From JAJFKB01 sp965230515 (GTDB lineage: Bacteria; Pseudomonadota; Gammaproteobacteria; Pseudomonadales; IMCC2047), in assembly GCA_965230515.1 (NCBI GenBank), contig OZ246007.1:1550001-1614000 (forward strand): DNA of 64,000 nt. Reading direction: 5' to 3'. Every line of letters begins with the position of its first letter. The first letter of the stretch is position 1. The notes under the pieces are model-generated. The model did no database searches. It saw only the letters and a list, made by a program, of their open reading frames with translations, and had not been told where the DNA came from. Both the position numbers and the translations under genes were made by a program. Below, in pieces: positions 18,592 through 28,168 of this stretch.

Positions 18592-19053
18592 TCAGTAAAT
18601 ACCAAACGCAAGACCTGCGGCCATGGTTAAACCTAACTCCTCACAACGACTAATCCCTTCATCGTCGACATCCCCCTGGACAACCACCGGTTCCACTACT
18701 TTTTTCATGGGGTAGCCTATCAGGATTCGATCAATTTCCCTGACCGCTCCCGAGCCATCATTACCCGCGCTGACAAATAACCCATAGGGTAAATTAAGCG
18801 CATGCTCCTGCGCCGGGTAATAGGTGCGATCGAAAAAATCTTTTACCGCGCCCGACATATAGCCAAAATTTTCCGGTGTGCCAATAAGTACGGCATCTGT
18901 TTCAATCAGATCATCCAGACCCGCATCAAAAGCTTGAACCAATCTGGTGGAAACCGCAGGCTCCTGCAGCGCCCCGGAAACGACTGCCTGCGCTAATCTT
19001 TCTGTATTCCCGGATTGGCTATGGTATAAGATAAGCAGGTGTTTTTTTAACAA
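18592..19053 (-). CDS. Flavodoxin-like NAD(P)H-dependent oxidoreductase
   Basis: This 153-residue protein is a flavodoxin fold. The FMN phosphate loop is HSQSGNTERLAQ (residues 12-23), followed by IGTPENFGYMSGAVKDFFDR and FVSAGNDGSG. These are typical of small flavodoxin-family quinone or NAD(P)H oxidoreductases, not of electron-carrier flavodoxins with long acidic loops. It is divergent from thpR across a 29-bp gap to the ATG at 19083, so promoters must overlap the coding ends. Electron partners unknown. Confidence 0.85.
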   Translation of the reverse strand: MLKKHLLILYHSQSGNTERLAQAVVSGALQEPAVSTRLVQAFDAGLDDLIETDAVLIGTPENFGYMSGAVKDFFDRTYYPAQEHALNLPYGLFVSAGNDGSGAVREIDRILIGYPMKKVVEPVVVQGDVDDEGISRCEELGLTMAAGLAFGIY

Positions 19054-19082
19054 CGACTACTCCAAATAAAAAAGTGGATGCA

Positions 19083-19649
19083 ATGGCTGAACCGCTGACT
19101 GTACGTACATTTATAGCCACTATACCAGAACCTGAAGTGGCTAAAAGGCTGATTGACGCGTATCAAGGCTTCAAGCACATCGCGGCAGCGAAAAACATTC
19201 GCTGGATAAACAGGGCCAACCTCCACGTGACTGTTCGTTTTCTGGGAAATCTTACTGCCGGACAACTGGATCAGTTACCGCACGAACTCTCGCTCAAGTT
19301 GGCCGGCTATCAACCCTGCTCATTGCGCTTTGACCGTATCATCTGGTTTCCATCAGAGAAGCGCCCTCGCGTCATCGCGACCAATTTCAAGTCCTGCCCG
19401 GATTTTCATGCGATCGCTCTTAGAGCGGAACTGGCATCTCGTGCGATAGGTGTGAATCCGGACCGCAGGACATTTCGTCCCCATCTGAGTCTGGGATTGC
19501 TGAAAAACAAAGGTCCGGCACCGTTTGATTTGCAGCAACCGATAACGGATTTGACCATGCCTGTTCAAAAGCTATCGGTACTGCGTAGCGAACTGACTCA
19601 AAGCGGCCCTAAATACAGTGAACTTTTTAGCCTGCCTTTGGGCACCTGA
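19083..19649 (+). CDS. thpR: RNA 2',3'-cyclic phosphodiesterase (2H family)
   Basis: This 188-residue protein carries the two catalytic HxT/Sx motifs of the 2H phosphoesterase family: HVTVRFLG near residue 46 and HLSLGLL near 138. The start TVRFLG context and FRPHLSLGL are typical of ThpR (formerly LigT), which opens 2',3'-cyclic phosphates on RNA and can join tRNA halves in vitro. I chose the ATG at 19083; a GTG at 19074 is in frame. It is a single gene, divergent from the flavodoxin-like gene. Confidence 0.9.
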   Translation: MAEPLTVRTFIATIPEPEVAKRLIDAYQGFKHIAAAKNIRWINRANLHVTVRFLGNLTAGQLDQLPHELSLKLAGYQPCSLRFDRIIWFPSEKRPRVIATNFKSCPDFHAIALRAELASRAIGVNPDRRTFRPHLSLGLLKNKGPAPFDLQQPITDLTMPVQKLSVLRSELTQSGPKYSELFSLPLGT

Positions 19650-19809
19650 AAAAATTGTGCCGATTATTTTGCTTGCCCAGGGAAGGCAAAATGCCAGCCC
19701 CCCACCCTAACTGTCAAAAAACCAAATAAGTTAATATTTTTATAAACTTATGTGCGAAATATCAATTCTCTTCTACTATTAGTACATAATGAAGTAACGC
19801 GGTCAATGT

Positions 19810-22635
19810 ATGGTTAAAAAGCCTAAACAATCCCTGTCTTTAAAATTAACCAAATTATGCCTGCTGCTGACACTGACTATCGGTGTTGCGTTGAGCGCAT
19901 TACAGGTACTGGTTGGTTATATAAGGATAACGGATCAGCAGGAACAGGTGATTAAAAAGATCATCAGCGTTGCTGAGTACTCGGCTGCTGAAGCGGTCGC
20001 CAACAACGATCGGTCCCTTGCAGAAGCGATGATCAAGGGCATGCAAGGTCTGCACCCGTTTATACTGAGTATTAAAGTACAGACGCCTGAAGGCCATGTA
20101 CTGGCCAGTAAAAGCAAGTCGCAGCAACCCAGCTTTACACGCAATCTGACACGCTTTCTGGGTGGTGAGATCAGGGACTATTTCATTCCGCTGGAAATCA
20201 CCGGGGCCCCCTCGAAAGCAAAAGGTATGCTCTCTATCAGAATAGATAGAGACCGGGAACTCAACCCGTTCTACCAGGATCTGGTTTTGATATTCCTTTT
20301 GGACTTCGGCGGACTACTCCTGTTTAGCGTGCTGATGTTGTTAGCTTACTCCAAATCCATTACCAAACCTCTGGCTCTGTTGGCTGAAAAGATTCGGTCC
20401 ACCGACCTGTCAAGGCCCGAACAGCCGCTTATAAGTGCGGGCTCAAACCATAATGATGATGAAATAGGGCAACTCACGTCATCCTGCAACGAGTTTATCC
20501 AGACCGTCAGTCAGTTGATCAATGAACGAGAGCAGGTTCAACTGGCACTGGTGCGTAACGAAGAGCTGTTACTACAAACCAACCGAATGGCCAAAGTGGG
20601 CGGCTGGCAATACGACCTGTCAACACAGGAACTAAGGTGGTCGGAAGAGCTATGCAATTTATTGGGCATACCAATCGACGCTCAACTGGACCTTAACGAT
20701 ATCTACTCCCGTATCAGCAATGAGTATCGCTCAACCGTAGAACGCTCGATTGCAACTTCGTCAAAATCCAACCAACCCTTCGATATCAATTTCAGCATGT
20801 TCCGCACGGATGGCCAGAAAATATGGGTCCGCGCAGTGGGTCTGGGCGCATTGGATCGAGGCAAAGCCATCTGGTACTCAGGCATACTACAGGATATCAC
20901 GCAGAGCAGAATTTCAGAGAAGGCGCTTCGTCTCAAGGATTTCGCCCTCAACCAGACACCGGAATCGATTCTAACTGTAAATGCCTTTGGTTATATTGTG
21001 GCGGTGAATGACACCACCTGTGCAACATTTGAATTCGACCGAAATGAGCTGATTGGCAGCACCGTTGACATTATTAATCCGGAATTCAATATTGAGGGTT
21101 GGGACAAATGGTGGGCATCGGTAAAAAAAGAAGATGGCCTGCTAACCCACACTACCAACACCACCAAGAGCGGCAAAAAATTCCCGGTAGAAATTTCAAC
21201 CGCGTACTTTCTCTATGAAAACGAAGAATTTTGCGTTGTTTCAATAAAAGACATAACCGAGCGCAAAGAGCGTGAGCAGGAGATTCAGCACCTGGCGTAC
21301 CACGATACGCTGACAGGCCTGCCAAACCGCAGTTTGCTTCAGGATCGCCTGGGACTGGCGGTAAAAACGGCGCAAAGGCATCAATATGTGGGTGCGGTAC
21401 TGTTTATAGATCTGGATAATTTTAAAATTATCAATGACTCACTGGGCCATACAGCCGGTGATCAGGTCTTGCAACAACTGGCAAAACGCTTTACTTCATT
21501 GTTGCGGGCAGAGGACACCATAGCCAGACTCGGTGGCGATGAATTTGTCGTAATTCTTCCCTACCTAAGCGAGCATTTCGATGAAGCCGATAAGAAAGTC
21601 GAGGATTTGGCACAGAAACTGTTGCGTGTTGTTGCTCAACCCCTGTCCGTACTGGATCACGAGTTACAGATAACTGCCAGTATTGGCACGGTACTGTTTC
21701 CCGATGGTCACGAAAATGCAGACTCCATCCTGAAATTCGCCGATACTGCGATGTACAGGGCAAAAGCAAATGGCCGCGATACCATTATGCGCTTTGACAG
21801 TGAGATGGCTGAATCGGCCACTCGCCAGCTTAGCCTCGAAAACCAACTGCGAAGTGCATTAAAAAACAACGAATACATACTTTATATTCAGCCTCAATAT
21901 CAAGGTGATAATCAGCTCATAGGTGCTGAGGTCTTGATCCGTTGGAACTCCCCGACCTTGGGTATCGTTTCACCAGCGGAGTTTATTCCGGCATTGGAAT
22001 CCACCGGAATGATCTTTGAAGTCGGCGAGTGGGTGTTGCGCGAGAGCTGCGAGCAGATCAAGCTCTGGGCAGACCAAGGGTTATGGCATGACGGGCTCAC
22101 ATTGGGCGTCAATATCAGTCCACGACAATTCCGCCAACCCCTGTTTGTAGACCAGGTTTCAAGTATATTGGCAGAAACCGGCATCCCCCACCATTATCTG
22201 GATATTGAGATAACCGAAGGCATGGTGATTCATAATATTGAAGATATTGTTAAAAAGCTTAAGCAACTGCGGAAACTGGGCGTATCGATTTCCATTGACG
22301 ACTTCGGCACCGGATATTCTTCACTGACCTATCTTAAGCGGCTGCCTATCGACACGCTCAAAATTGACCAGTCTTTCATTCGGGAAATTCCGGGTGATGC
22401 CGACGATATGGCCATCGTGACAACCATTATTGCTATGGCTCAACAACTCAACCTTCAGGTTATTGCCGAGGGTGTTGAAAGCAGGGAGCAAGTCCTTTTC
22501 CTCAAGGATAACAACTGTAACCGCTTTCAAGGCTACTACTTTGATCGCCCCTTCCCGCTACAAGATTTTGAATCTTTGCTGACAACCCAGTGCAAAATAG
22601 GCGAAACTGTACTCAAGAGCTCCGTGATCAACTAA
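19810..22635 (+). CDS. Membrane GGDEF-EAL protein with HAMP and two PAS domains
   Basis: This 941-residue protein has two membrane helices (about 13-37 and 158-180) framing a periplasmic domain. They are followed by HAMP (about 180-235), two PAS-like domains (about 255-365 and 375-490), GGDEF (about 500-665) and EAL (about 680-935). The cyclase site GGDEF at about 575 is intact, and an inhibitory RAED sits five residues before it. The EAL motif reads EVL, while DDFGTGYSS, LKIDQSF and IAEGVE are kept, so both cyclic-di-GMP synthesis and breakdown are plausible. It likely senses a periplasmic and a redox or ligand signal. A DUF4177 gene follows 25 bp later. Confidence 0.93.
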   Translation: MVKKPKQSLSLKLTKLCLLLTLTIGVALSALQVLVGYIRITDQQEQVIKKIISVAEYSAAEAVANNDRSLAEAMIKGMQGLHPFILSIKVQTPEGHVLASKSKSQQPSFTRNLTRFLGGEIRDYFIPLEITGAPSKAKGMLSIRIDRDRELNPFYQDLVLIFLLDFGGLLLFSVLMLLAYSKSITKPLALLAEKIRSTDLSRPEQPLISAGSNHNDDEIGQLTSSCNEFIQTVSQLINEREQVQLALVRNEELLLQTNRMAKVGGWQYDLSTQELRWSEELCNLLGIPIDAQLDLNDIYSRISNEYRSTVERSIATSSKSNQPFDINFSMFRTDGQKIWVRAVGLGALDRGKAIWYSGILQDITQSRISEKALRLKDFALNQTPESILTVNAFGYIVAVNDTTCATFEFDRNELIGSTVDIINPEFNIEGWDKWWASVKKEDGLLTHTTNTTKSGKKFPVEISTAYFLYENEEFCVVSIKDITERKEREQEIQHLAYHDTLTGLPNRSLLQDRLGLAVKTAQRHQYVGAVLFIDLDNFKIINDSLGHTAGDQVLQQLAKRFTSLLRAEDTIARLGGDEFVVILPYLSEHFDEADKKVEDLAQKLLRVVAQPLSVLDHELQITASIGTVLFPDGHENADSILKFADTAMYRAKANGRDTIMRFDSEMAESATRQLSLENQLRSALKNNEYILYIQPQYQGDNQLIGAEVLIRWNSPTLGIVSPAEFIPALESTGMIFEVGEWVLRESCEQIKLWADQGLWHDGLTLGVNISPRQFRQPLFVDQVSSILAETGIPHHYLDIEITEGMVIHNIEDIVKKLKQLRKLGVSISIDDFGTGYSSLTYLKRLPIDTLKIDQSFIREIPGDADDMAIVTTIIAMAQQLNLQVIAEGVESREQVLFLKDNNCNRFQGYYFDRPFPLQDFESLLTTQCKIGETVLKSSVIN

Positions 22636-22660
22636 AAACCAATACAGGATAAAAACCCCC

Positions 22661-22876
22661 ATGGCTTATAAAGAATACAAAGTGATGGCAATTGCAGAAG
22701 GTGCGCTGGGCACGCTTTTTCTGGGTGCGTCAGGCATGCCGCTCAAAAAACTGGAGGCCACTTTGAATAAGGAAGCCGCTGACGGTTGGCAACTGGTATT
22801 TCAAGTGCTTGAACAGAAACGATTCTGGCTTTTCTGGCAGCGCGAAACGGTGATTATCACTTTGGGAAGAGAGTAG
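22661..22876 (+). CDS. DUF4177 domain protein
   Basis: This 71-residue protein opens with YKEYKVMAI and has the conserved LNKEAADGWQLV core followed by a strand with VIITLGR, the DUF4177 pattern. Function unknown; it has no signal or membrane helix. It follows the GGDEF-EAL gene by 25 bp and precedes the TM2 gene by 4 bp, so the three probably form one operon. Confidence 0.85.
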   Translation: MAYKEYKVMAIAEGALGTLFLGASGMPLKKLEATLNKEAADGWQLVFQVLEQKRFWLFWQRETVIITLGRE

Positions 22877-22880
22877 TTCA

Positions 22881-23267
22881 TTGCCAGACAAAAATGAAAT
22901 TTCTCTGGAAGAAGAAAAGATCAGACTCCAGGTTCGGGAATTGCCCGAGCAGAAGCGTCTGCAGTTTTACACACTTTTGGAAAGGAACGTAAAAGACCCT
23001 GATAGCTACGCAGTGCTTAATTACCTTTTTATTACCGGCCTGCACCACTTTTATTTGGGCAAGTGGTTAAGGGGAAGTATCAATTTGATGCTGTTTTTGC
23101 TGGCACTATACCTGATGTTTAATAGCATGGTTGTGCCCGGACTGGTACTGATCCTGATAACCAGCCTGTTTGAACTGTATGCGCTATTTAACGCAGAAGC
23201 TATCGTACAACAGCACAACAACCATCTCATGAAGGACTTGCTAAAGGAGATCGACAAGCAGGTCTGA
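22881..23267 (+). CDS. TM2 domain membrane protein
   Basis: This 128-residue protein starts with TTG at 22881, four bases after the DUF4177 stop, with GGGAAGAGAG overlapping that gene as its ribosome site. The first 50 residues are soluble and charged. Then comes a TM2 domain: a helix, the loop ITGLHHFYLGKW with the TM2 Gly-x-x-x-Phe-Tyr-Leu-Gly pattern, and two further hydrophobic helices. TM2 proteins are small inner-membrane proteins of unknown role. It is the last gene of the GGDEF-EAL unit. Confidence 0.82.
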   Translation: MPDKNEISLEEEKIRLQVRELPEQKRLQFYTLLERNVKDPDSYAVLNYLFITGLHHFYLGKWLRGSINLMLFLLALYLMFNSMVVPGLVLILITSLFELYALFNAEAIVQQHNNHLMKDLLKEIDKQV

Positions 23268-23323
23268 CCATTTGCCTAACCTGCCAACCTCAAACGGCAC
23301 TGGCTCGAAACAGCTACAGCACT

Positions 23324-24130
23324 CTATTTGTCATGTGGCTTTTGTTCGCGCAGCAACTGATCGACTTTTTCCTCCAACCCTTTCAGGTTCTCGGCCAGTT
23401 GATCAAGCTTATCAAGACTTAACTGCTCTTTTTTGACCACCTGCTCCTCCTCTTGAGACATAAAAAAAGCGGAAAAGCTTGCCGTAAGCATGGAAAAAAG
23501 CCCCACACCCATAGCTATCAGCAGGCAGGCAAACACTTTCCCCACCGGACTGACCGGCACAATATCACCATACCCAACTGTAGTGATAGTTACCCATGCC
23601 CACCACAGTCCATCCCAAGGTGTTTTAATAGCAGGGTCCAGACTGGCTATAGTAATTCCCGCCATCACAATAATGATAAAGCACGCCAACAGGGTAACGC
23701 CCAGATGATGACGACTAAGCAGTTGCCGCAACGCACTGGATACATGAAACAGCAAGCCCAACAACACAACCAGCCGAAAAACTCTAAACGCCGCAACCGG
23801 ATATTCTTCTGATTTCTGCAGAATAAAGGGAATTGCCAGTGCGATAATAAGCAGATTCATCCAATTGGTTTTTAAATAGTGCCGACGATTCTCCACCAAA
23901 CTGGTCAACACCAGCGTCTCCACCAGGAATAAAAGCCAAATAGAAATACTGGTAAAACCTGTAAACTCAACCGTTAGCTTGCCAGATACATCCAGGTACC
24001 ATTCCAACAGCACCCAAAATGAAACAAAGATCATTGGCCATTCAAAGATATGGCCCCACCAGATAGCTTTAGATCTTTCATCAGGGTCTACACCAGCCAG
24101 CCCAATCACCGACTTGATTGTTCTAAGCAT
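23324..24130 (-). CDS. Voltage-gated-type ion channel (K+ channel)
   Basis: This 268-residue protein has six hydrophobic segments. Segment four carries spaced arginines (FRVFRLVVLL), like a voltage sensor. The pore loop has TTVGYGDIVP, the potassium selectivity filter. A coiled coil with Leu and Lys ends the protein (about 225-268) and may make the tetramer. The length and layout fit a bacterial Kv-type channel. It converges with the TM2 gene, 56 bp apart, and is divergent from the decarboxylase gene. Confidence 0.9.
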   Translation of the reverse strand: MLRTIKSVIGLAGVDPDERSKAIWWGHIFEWPMIFVSFWVLLEWYLDVSGKLTVEFTGFTSISIWLLFLVETLVLTSLVENRRHYLKTNWMNLLIIALAIPFILQKSEEYPVAAFRVFRLVVLLGLLFHVSSALRQLLSRHHLGVTLLACFIIIVMAGITIASLDPAIKTPWDGLWWAWVTITTVGYGDIVPVSPVGKVFACLLIAMGVGLFSMLTASFSAFFMSQEEEQVVKKEQLSLDKLDQLAENLKGLEEKVDQLLREQKPHDK

Positions 24131-24267
24131 CGTTGATTTCCTCAGTCTCCCGGCTAGCCATTAATATCACGATACAGATTATTGTGTTAGGGCCTATAAC
24201 GCAAACATTGTATACTGCGCTGTAGGCTCCATGCATGACAAATTTATTGATTGAGCTTTAAGACTTA

Positions 24268-25926
24268 ATGAGTACCGAGAATCTTGCAGAAGCTTCCTTA
24301 GAAAGCTTATATAAAATATTTACGGTTCCAGAATCACCGGGATCAACATTAGCCAAAGTCGATCGTGAAATTTCAGAGAATTTACTCGGTTTTTTGCGCG
24401 ATCGTATCGTCGCTATTGAAAAGGACATATCCGAGATCGAAAAAGATTTTTCTCGGTCGTTGATCCCAGAAAAACCCCGTTTTGTTTCCGACCATACCGA
24501 GTTTTTACTGGAAAGCCTGGTCGCCCATTCAGTGCATACAGCCGCCCCGAGTTTTGTTGGCCATATGACATCGGCACTCCCGTACTTTATGCTGCCGCTT
24601 TCCAAGATTATGCTCGCCCTGAATCAGAATCTGGTCAAGATCGAAACCTCAAAAGCTTTTACGCCACTTGAACGTGAATTGTTGGGCATGATGCACCGGC
24701 TGGTCTATCAGCAGAGCGAAAGCTTTTACACCCGCTGGATGCATCAAAGCGATCATGCATTGGGGGCAGTCTGTTCCGGAGGCACACTTGCCAATATAAC
24801 CGCACTATGGGCCGCCCGAAACAATGCATTTCCGGCCCGGGATGGCTTTGCTGGTATTCGCCAGGAGGGGTTATTTAGAGCACTTAAGCATTCCGGTTAC
24901 GATGGCGCAGCCATTCTCGTTTCGGAACTTGGGCACTATTCATTAAACAAGGCTGCCGACCTCCTGGGAATCGGTCGGGAAAATATCATTCCGGTTGAAA
25001 CCGATGCACGATTCAGAGTTAAGCCCAAAGCGCTGGCCCACCAAGCTGCCCTGCTTAAGAAAAAGAATCACAAACTGATTGCCATTGTCGGACTGGCAGG
25101 CACCACGGAAACCGGCACAGTCGATCCGCTGGATACGCTGGCGAAATTGGCACGCGAAGCTCAGTGTCACTATCATGTTGATGCCGCCTGGGGTGGGCCC
25201 ACCCTGTTTTCCAGACAGCACTCAGCCATGCTGAAAGGCATTGAGTTAGCGGACTCGGTAACCATTGATGCACACAAACAACTGTACACGCCCATGAGTT
25301 CAGGGCTGGTACTTTTTAAGACACCAAACACGGTGGCTGCGATTGAGCATCACGCAGAGTATATTATCAGGAAGGGATCCAAAGACCTGGGAGCAACCTC
25401 ACTGGAAGGTTCCAGATCCGGCGCCGCACTGCTCATACATGCGGGTCTTCACATTATTGGCCGACAGGGCTATGAGCTGCTGATCGATCAGGGAATTGAA
25501 AAGGCGCAATATTTTGCCAGCCTGGTTAATAAAGATGCAGATTTTGAACTGATATCAAAGCCTGAGTTAAACATTCTCACATACCGACTGGTACCCGAGG
25601 ACGTTGCCGAAAAGCTCAAATATGCTGACAACATACAACGTCAAACGATCAACGAACAACTCAACCGGCTAACCGTTTTGATACAAAAGACGCAACGCCA
25701 ACGGGGCAAGACCTTTGTATCAAGAACCACTCTAAAACCTGTTACTTATAATAACAAAGAAATCACTGTTTTTAGAGTGGTACTGGCCAACCCATTAACC
25801 AACCAGACAATTCTTCAGCAAGTGCTCGAGGAACAAAAATTGATCGCACAGGAACCTGAGACCCAGGCAATTATTGACGAAATTCTAAGCCCGCCATCGC
25901 AATTTGCAAATGCCAAGCACCCATAG
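24268..25926 (+). CDS. panP: PLP-dependent aspartate 1-decarboxylase, PanP type
   Basis: This 552-residue group II PLP decarboxylase has the cofactor lysine in TIDAHKQLYTPMSSG (Lys337) and the upstream HVDAAWGGP motif. The CSGGTLANITALWAARN stretch and the GSKDLGATSLEGSRSG segment match the Vibrio PanP group, which makes beta-alanine from aspartate when PanD is absent. This links it to pantothenate and CoA synthesis. The eIF2B-like gene overlaps its 3' end by 17 bp from its first ATG, suggesting coupled translation. Confidence 0.85.
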   Translation: MSTENLAEASLESLYKIFTVPESPGSTLAKVDREISENLLGFLRDRIVAIEKDISEIEKDFSRSLIPEKPRFVSDHTEFLLESLVAHSVHTAAPSFVGHMTSALPYFMLPLSKIMLALNQNLVKIETSKAFTPLERELLGMMHRLVYQQSESFYTRWMHQSDHALGAVCSGGTLANITALWAARNNAFPARDGFAGIRQEGLFRALKHSGYDGAAILVSELGHYSLNKAADLLGIGRENIIPVETDARFRVKPKALAHQAALLKKKNHKLIAIVGLAGTTETGTVDPLDTLAKLAREAQCHYHVDAAWGGPTLFSRQHSAMLKGIELADSVTIDAHKQLYTPMSSGLVLFKTPNTVAAIEHHAEYIIRKGSKDLGATSLEGSRSGAALLIHAGLHIIGRQGYELLIDQGIEKAQYFASLVNKDADFELISKPELNILTYRLVPEDVAEKLKYADNIQRQTINEQLNRLTVLIQKTQRQRGKTFVSRTTLKPVTYNNKEITVFRVVLANPLTNQTILQQVLEEQKLIAQEPETQAIIDEILSPPSQFANAKHP

Positions 25927-26809
25927 TGAAACCGACCAACTAACACGCCAGTTAATCGAACAGGTCGCGACAGATAAAACCAGCGGAGCAAGTAAGCTGG
26001 CCAGACAGGCATTGCAACTGCTACTCGAGTTTGTCGAACAGACTCCCGAACAGGACCCCGCAGAACTAAAAAAAGCAGCCGTTCACCTCGCACTCCGTCT
26101 TCAGTCAACCCGCCCCAGCATGGTCGCCATAGCTAACCTGATCAGCCTTTGGCTGGAACGCATACAACCAATACAGCCCCCAAACGCTGACGCTTTGCGT
26201 ATGCAGATAACGAGACACACCAACGAGATTATCAGACATTCCAGAGAATCGGTGACACTTGCCGCGGCGCAAGCAGCGCGTATTATTTCGGCCGGAGATA
26301 CTATTTTCACACACAGCTATAGCTCTACGGTCGCCGCTTTATTTGACCAACTCAAAGATATAAAACCGGAAGTGATTGTCACCGAATCACAACCGGGCTG
26401 TGAAGGGGCGCTTTTAGCTCAAAAACTGGCAACGCTAGATATTTCTGTCAACTACATTACAGATGCACAAATGGGCCTTTTTGTGAAAAATGCAGATCAT
26501 ATCATTGTTGGTGCCGATGCGATTTTGGCGGATGGCACACTGGTAAACAAGTCCGGCACCTACCTGTTAGCCCTAGCGGCTCGCGATCAGGGAAAGCCTT
26601 TCTATTTCTGCTGTGAAGGCCATAAGCGATGCACACTCTCCAATTCAGAGTTTACCCTTGAACAAGGTGCTGGCCTGAAAACAGCACCTGAAAATGATTA
26701 CAGAATCCGCTCGCACAATATCTATTTTGACACCACCCCTGCGCACCTGATTACAGGCTGGTTTAATGAAAAAGGCTATATAGCCTATGATAAGCGGGAT
26801 AGTAACTGA
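25910..26809 (+). CDS. eIF2B-alpha/ribose-1,5-bisphosphate isomerase-like protein
   Basis: This 299-residue protein has an all-helical start (about 1-110), then a Rossmann-like domain of the eIF2B alpha/MtnA/R15P isomerase superfamily. The TESQPGCEGALLA segment and VGADAILADGTLVNKSGTYLLALAARD carry the binding loop and conserved Asp of that family. A bacterial enzyme of this kind may isomerise a sugar phosphate; a role in translation initiation is unlikely in bacteria. The start is ATG 25910 (or TTG 25904), inside the panP gene. What it does beside a beta-alanine enzyme is not known. Confidence 0.8.
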   Translation: MPSTHSETDQLTRQLIEQVATDKTSGASKLARQALQLLLEFVEQTPEQDPAELKKAAVHLALRLQSTRPSMVAIANLISLWLERIQPIQPPNADALRMQITRHTNEIIRHSRESVTLAAAQAARIISAGDTIFTHSYSSTVAALFDQLKDIKPEVIVTESQPGCEGALLAQKLATLDISVNYITDAQMGLFVKNADHIIVGADAILADGTLVNKSGTYLLALAARDQGKPFYFCCEGHKRCTLSNSEFTLEQGAGLKTAPENDYRIRSHNIYFDTTPAHLITGWFNEKGYIAYDKRDSN

Positions 26810-26846
26810 ATTACGGTAAAGCACCCTGATGGCACTTTGGAGGGTG

Positions 26847-26883
26847 TTCAATCAGGCATTAATTCCCTTAATGCCTGATTGAA
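26847..26883. terminator. Bidirectional stem-loop between convergent genes
   Basis: A perfect 16-bp stem runs from 26847-26862 to 26868-26883 with a 5-base loop (TTCCC), lying exactly between the stops of two convergent genes. AT-rich ends on both strands suit a two-way terminator, though the T tract after each arm is short. Confidence 0.7.
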
Positions 26884-26887
26884 CCAA

Positions 26888-27238
26888 TTACTGCTCTGCC
26901 TGGGCTGCTTTGTAAGCCTTGATCTGCTCGTTAAAATTCTGAGCCAGCATTTGCATCTTATCAACAACCGAATTATAGATTTCCACGTTTTCCAATTTCT
27001 GCTCTTCGCTGAGGGTTTCTCCATTTGCTTTCTCCGACTCTTCCATACAGGCCAGAAAAGCTTCCCCCTGCGCTATATAGTCTTTAACTGCTCTCTGACC
27101 ATCCACCATCTGTTCAGTGCTTGCGGTAGCTCCATCGGGAAGCTGGACCTCAGCAGGTTGCTCACAGGTCTGCGCAAAAATTGTTCCCGGAATAGCCAGC
27201 GCACAGGCCAGAAGGGGGACTGCAAAAGTTTTTTTCAT
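26888..27238 (-). CDS. Small secreted protein of unknown function
   Basis: This 116-residue protein has a Sec signal (MKKTFAVPLLACALAIPGTI, cleaved after FAQ) and a mature part of acidic helices with two Cys (one near the mature start, one in LACMEES). A Gln/Ala-rich tail ends the chain. I do not recognise the family. I chose the ATG at 27238 because GAGG lies just upstream and the signal starts there; an upstream ATG at 27277 would add 13 polar residues. A strong terminator-like hairpin follows its stop. Confidence 0.7.
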   Translation of the reverse strand: MKKTFAVPLLACALAIPGTIFAQTCEQPAEVQLPDGATASTEQMVDGQRAVKDYIAQGEAFLACMEESEKANGETLSEEQKLENVEIYNSVVDKMQMLAQNFNEQIKAYKAAQAEQ

Positions 27239-27379
27239 TATAAAATTTCCTCTATTGTCGATCTCGCTGCAGGACACCCTGACAGCGTAAATCGCATCTT
27301 ACCACTAGCCCGGATGTTGCACCAGATGACAGAATTTGCGCGCCGAATTCTGTGCTGCTGAGAGTGCTCGCGACCGCAA

Positions 27380-27474
27380 GCGCAGTTATTCTGCGCTGTA
27401 GGGAGCATGTGCGCTCAGCAGTGTAAAGAACAAGCGCAAAACTGACAAGCGCCTTTCGGTAACAGACTGTTACC
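27380..27474. promoter_or_regulatory. Palindromic sites in the divergent promoter region
   Basis: Two inverted repeats lie in the gap between the divergent small secreted protein and membrane protein genes. One is GCGCAG-TTATT-CTGCGC at 27380-27396. The other is GGTAACAG-A-CTGTTACC at 27458-27474, an odd-length 17-bp palindrome shaped like a dimeric repressor site. The regulator is unknown. Confidence 0.45.
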
Positions 27475-27598
27475 TCAGCAAAAACTGCCGTAGCTATTGA
27501 ATAGTATCTCTACAGCTCAATTTAAAGCGTACTGGTGTAATATTCGGGCTAGGTTTAAGTTAAGCATATCCCTATAATAGGCGGCTATTTGTTAACCC

Positions 27599-28153
27599 AT
27601 GATCATCGACAACAAACTTCAAATTGAGGCCATCTTGGACAAAAAAGAACTACATGGGGCGCTCGCAGCAACCTGGGGAATGGCCGGATTCAGCCTATTG
27701 ATAGCGAGCGCTATTTTCAGACTGGGCGACATTGCCTGGGATGTGCGCAATTACGAATTATCGACCTTTCAATGGTTTCTTCTGCTGGCAAGCGTACTGT
27801 TCATGGCCTATTCAGAAGGCTACAAGGGGTTTCAGTTAAAATTCTCTCCGCGTTTTGCTGCCCGCTGCCTGTATCTGAAGCAAAACCCCAGACTCTTGCA
27901 CTCGCTACTGGCACCCCTATTTTGCATGGGCTTTTTCTATACCACTAAAAGAAGAAAAATTGCCTCATCAATACTGGCTGTCGCCATTATAGGATTTATT
28001 CTAATAGCGCATCAGCTTACACAGCCATGGCGGGGAATTTTGGATGCCGGAGTCGTGGTTGGCCTGGGCTGGGGTATGATCTCGCTTATCTATTTTATGC
28101 GACAGGCTTTTACCGACCCTAGCTTTGATTACTCCCCGGAATTACCCGACTAA
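27599..28153 (+). CDS. Membrane protein of unknown function
   Basis: This 184-residue protein has four hydrophobic segments (about 20-42, 58-76, 98-112 and 120-150/155), a basic loop in the middle (KFSPRFAARC) and an acidic tail. I do not recognise a family. The gene has its own promoter region containing the 17-bp palindrome at 27458. The gene downstream converges with it, 15 bp away. Confidence 0.65.
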   Translation: MIIDNKLQIEAILDKKELHGALAATWGMAGFSLLIASAIFRLGDIAWDVRNYELSTFQWFLLLASVLFMAYSEGYKGFQLKFSPRFAARCLYLKQNPRLLHSLLAPLFCMGFFYTTKRRKIASSILAVAIIGFILIAHQLTQPWRGILDAGVVVGLGWGMISLIYFMRQAFTDPSFDYSPELPD

Positions 28154-28168
28154 CAACGACTAACCGCT

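Noticed and set aside
26879..27361. 160-residue plus-strand frame over the small secreted protein gene
   Set aside because: It is antisense to a gene with a clear signal peptide and ribosome site.
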